Source of the DNA: Arthrobacter sp. H-02-3
Lineage (GTDB): Bacteria; Actinomycetota; Actinomycetes; Actinomycetales; Micrococcaceae
Direction of reading: 5' to 3'
DNA: 64,000 bases
NCBI RefSeq assembly: GCF_003097355.1
Contig: NZ_PYUI01000013.1
Location: 62,001 to 126,000, forward strand
The notes under the pieces: generated by a model
The model's database searches: none
The model's input: the letters and a program-made list of their open reading frames with translations, nothing else
Told to the model about the DNA's origin: nothing
Translations under genes and position numbers: made by a program
Shown: positions 63,040 to 64,000 of the stretch, piece after piece
How positions within the stretch are numbered: the stretch's first letter is position 1
Layout of the letters: each line of letters opens with the position of its first letter

Positions 63040-64000
63040 TCAGCCGTCCTTGAGCCGCTGGTAGGTCGCCAGTGCCCTGGCCCGGGTTTCGGCAAGGTCC
63101 ACGATGGGTGCCGGATAGCCGGGGGCGGCGCCGTCGGCCTTCCAAGGCTCATGGACGGCCTTGTCGTCCAGGCCGGCAAGCTCCGGGACGAACTGACGCA
63201 GGTAGCGGCCGGCCGTGTCGAACTTCTTGCTCTGGGTGACCGGGTTGAAGATCCGGAAGTAGGGCGAGGCGTCGGCGCCTGACCCGGCGACCCACTGCCA
63301 GTTCGCCGGATTGCTCGCGGAATCGGCGTCCACCAGCGTGTCCCAGAACCAGGCCTCGCCCAGCCGCCAGTCGGCCAGGAGGTTCTTCACCAGGAAGGAT
63401 GCCGCCGCCATCCGCACGCGGTTGTGCATCCAGCCGGTGTGCCAGAGCTGGCGCATGCCGGCGTCGACCAGCGGATAACCGGTGCCGCCCTGCTGCCAGG
63501 CCGCCAGCTCGGCTCCCGAGGGCGGCTGCCACTCGAAGCGGTCGAACTCGGGCCGGTAATTCCGGGTCGCCAGGTCCGGGTTCTCGTAGAGCAACTGCCA
63601 GCAGAATTCCCGCCAGCCGAGTTCGGAGCGGAAGATCCCGACGTCGGCCGGTGCTCCCGGCGCAAAGTGTTCGCGCAGTGTGTGCCAGATCCGGAACGGG
63701 CTGATTTCGCCAAAGCGCAAGTGCGGGGACAGCCGGCTGGTGCCTTCGACGCCGGGGATGTCGCGGCCGGTGCCGTATTCGGCCGCGGGCCCTTCCACGA
63801 AATCCGCCAGGCGGCTGTGGGCGCCGGCTTCTCCCGGTGTCCAGGTGGCGGCCAGGCCGGCGCTCCAGTCGGGTTGCCGGGGGAGCAGGCCCCAGTCGTC
63901 GAGCGGCTCGCTGGCAGGCAGCCGCCCGTCGCCGGTGCGTGCCGGGGCCGGCAGGCGGCCCGGCGGCGCTAAGGGCAGACGGGGTTCGGGGCCGGCTACG
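63040..64000 (-). CDS. phr: Deoxyribodipyrimidine photolyase (partial, N-terminus outside window)
   Basis: The reading frame stays open to the right window edge, so only the C-terminal about 320 residues are seen. The FAD-binding domain is clear: TSRLSPHLRFGEISPFRIWH, SELGWREFCWQLLYENPDL, GYPLVDAGMRQLWHTGWMHNRVRM, and NPANWQWVAGSGADASPYFRIFNPVTQSKKFD (in shorter blocks). This matches class I cyclobutane-pyrimidine-dimer photolyase, which repairs UV damage using light. The upstream part, including PRQPDWSAGLAATW, is the linker after the missing antenna domain. The GTG at 63798 is internal, not the start. Confidence 0.93.
   Translation of the reverse strand, partial: VAGPEPRLPLAPPGRLPAPARTGDGRLPASEPLDDWGLLPRQPDWSAGLAATWTPGEAGAHSRLADFVEGPAAEYGTGRDIPGVEGTSRLSPHLRFGEISPFRIWHTLREHFAPGAPADVGIFRSELGWREFCWQLLYENPDLATRNYRPEFDRFEWQPPSGAELAAWQQGGTGYPLVDAGMRQLWHTGWMHNRVRMAAASFLVKNLLADWRLGEAWFWDTLVDADSASNPANWQWVAGSGADASPYFRIFNPVTQSKKFDTAGRYLRQFVPELAGLDDKAVHEPWKADGAAPGYPAPIVDLAETRARALATYQRLKDG

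Overview
This window is ordinary, densely packed chromosome from a high-GC actinobacterium. Gene content and protein flavour point to the Micrococcaceae, most like Arthrobacter or Pseudarthrobacter; this is inferred from recognised families, not from a database search. The signs include an actinobacterial SigE and zinc anti-sigma pair, DUF3117 and DUF3107 proteins, an AdnAB-type helicase-nuclease pair, UvrD2, a UPF0182 protein, a DUF222-HNH protein and a coproporphyrin-dependent heme pathway with HemQ. I see no insertion sequence, prophage, CRISPR array or integrase.

Left part (0.3-8.4 kb): a DUF3117 protein, an O-methyltransferase, sigE with its anti-sigma factor, tatB, an Mrp ATPase, a DUF1003 membrane protein overlapping a PRC-barrel/MgtE_N/CBS protein, and a YflT-like stress protein. 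From memory this order resembles the mycobacterial sigE region, with htrA absent. From 8.5 to 16.4 kb lie an Xaa-Pro aminopeptidase, a PHP phosphoesterase, a DEAD-box helicase followed by an orphan beta-class DNA methyltransferase, an RNB ribonuclease and a MiaE-like protein. The thiamine block (16.4-19.7 kb) has thiE divergent from a TPP riboswitch that controls thiO-thiS-thiG. A DUF222-HNH protein, a small membrane protein, DUF3107, a TetR regulator, moeZ and a short-chain dehydrogenase follow.

The centre (26.2-39.1 kb) holds an almost complete heme pathway: hemA divergent from hemE-hemG, a proline-rich surface protein ending in a strong terminator, then hemQ-hemH-hemC-hemD-hemB, an LLM-class flavin oxidoreductase, and hemL. 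Most of these genes overlap by 4 nt, so translational coupling is likely. A polar amino-acid ABC transporter follows on the other strand.

Right part (42-64 kb): a DEDDh exonuclease, an alkyltransferase-like protein, the AdnA/AdnB-type pair, an APH-fold phosphotransferase, NudC, UvrD2, a SprT/YgjP-like metallopeptidase, a DUF2342 metalloprotease-like protein, a PDZ-Lon protease, a UPF0182 protein, two initiator tRNA genes each with its own terminator, and a photolyase cut by the window edge. This is a genome-maintenance and quality-control neighbourhood.

No gene cassette here looks like a new defence or mobile system. The least explained items are four palindromic 11-mers upstream of the PDZ-Lon gene, the LLM oxidoreductase locked inside the heme operon, the PRC/MgtE_N/CBS plus DUF1003 pair, the orphan methyltransferase behind the helicase, and 15-bp tandem repeats at several intergenic sites.
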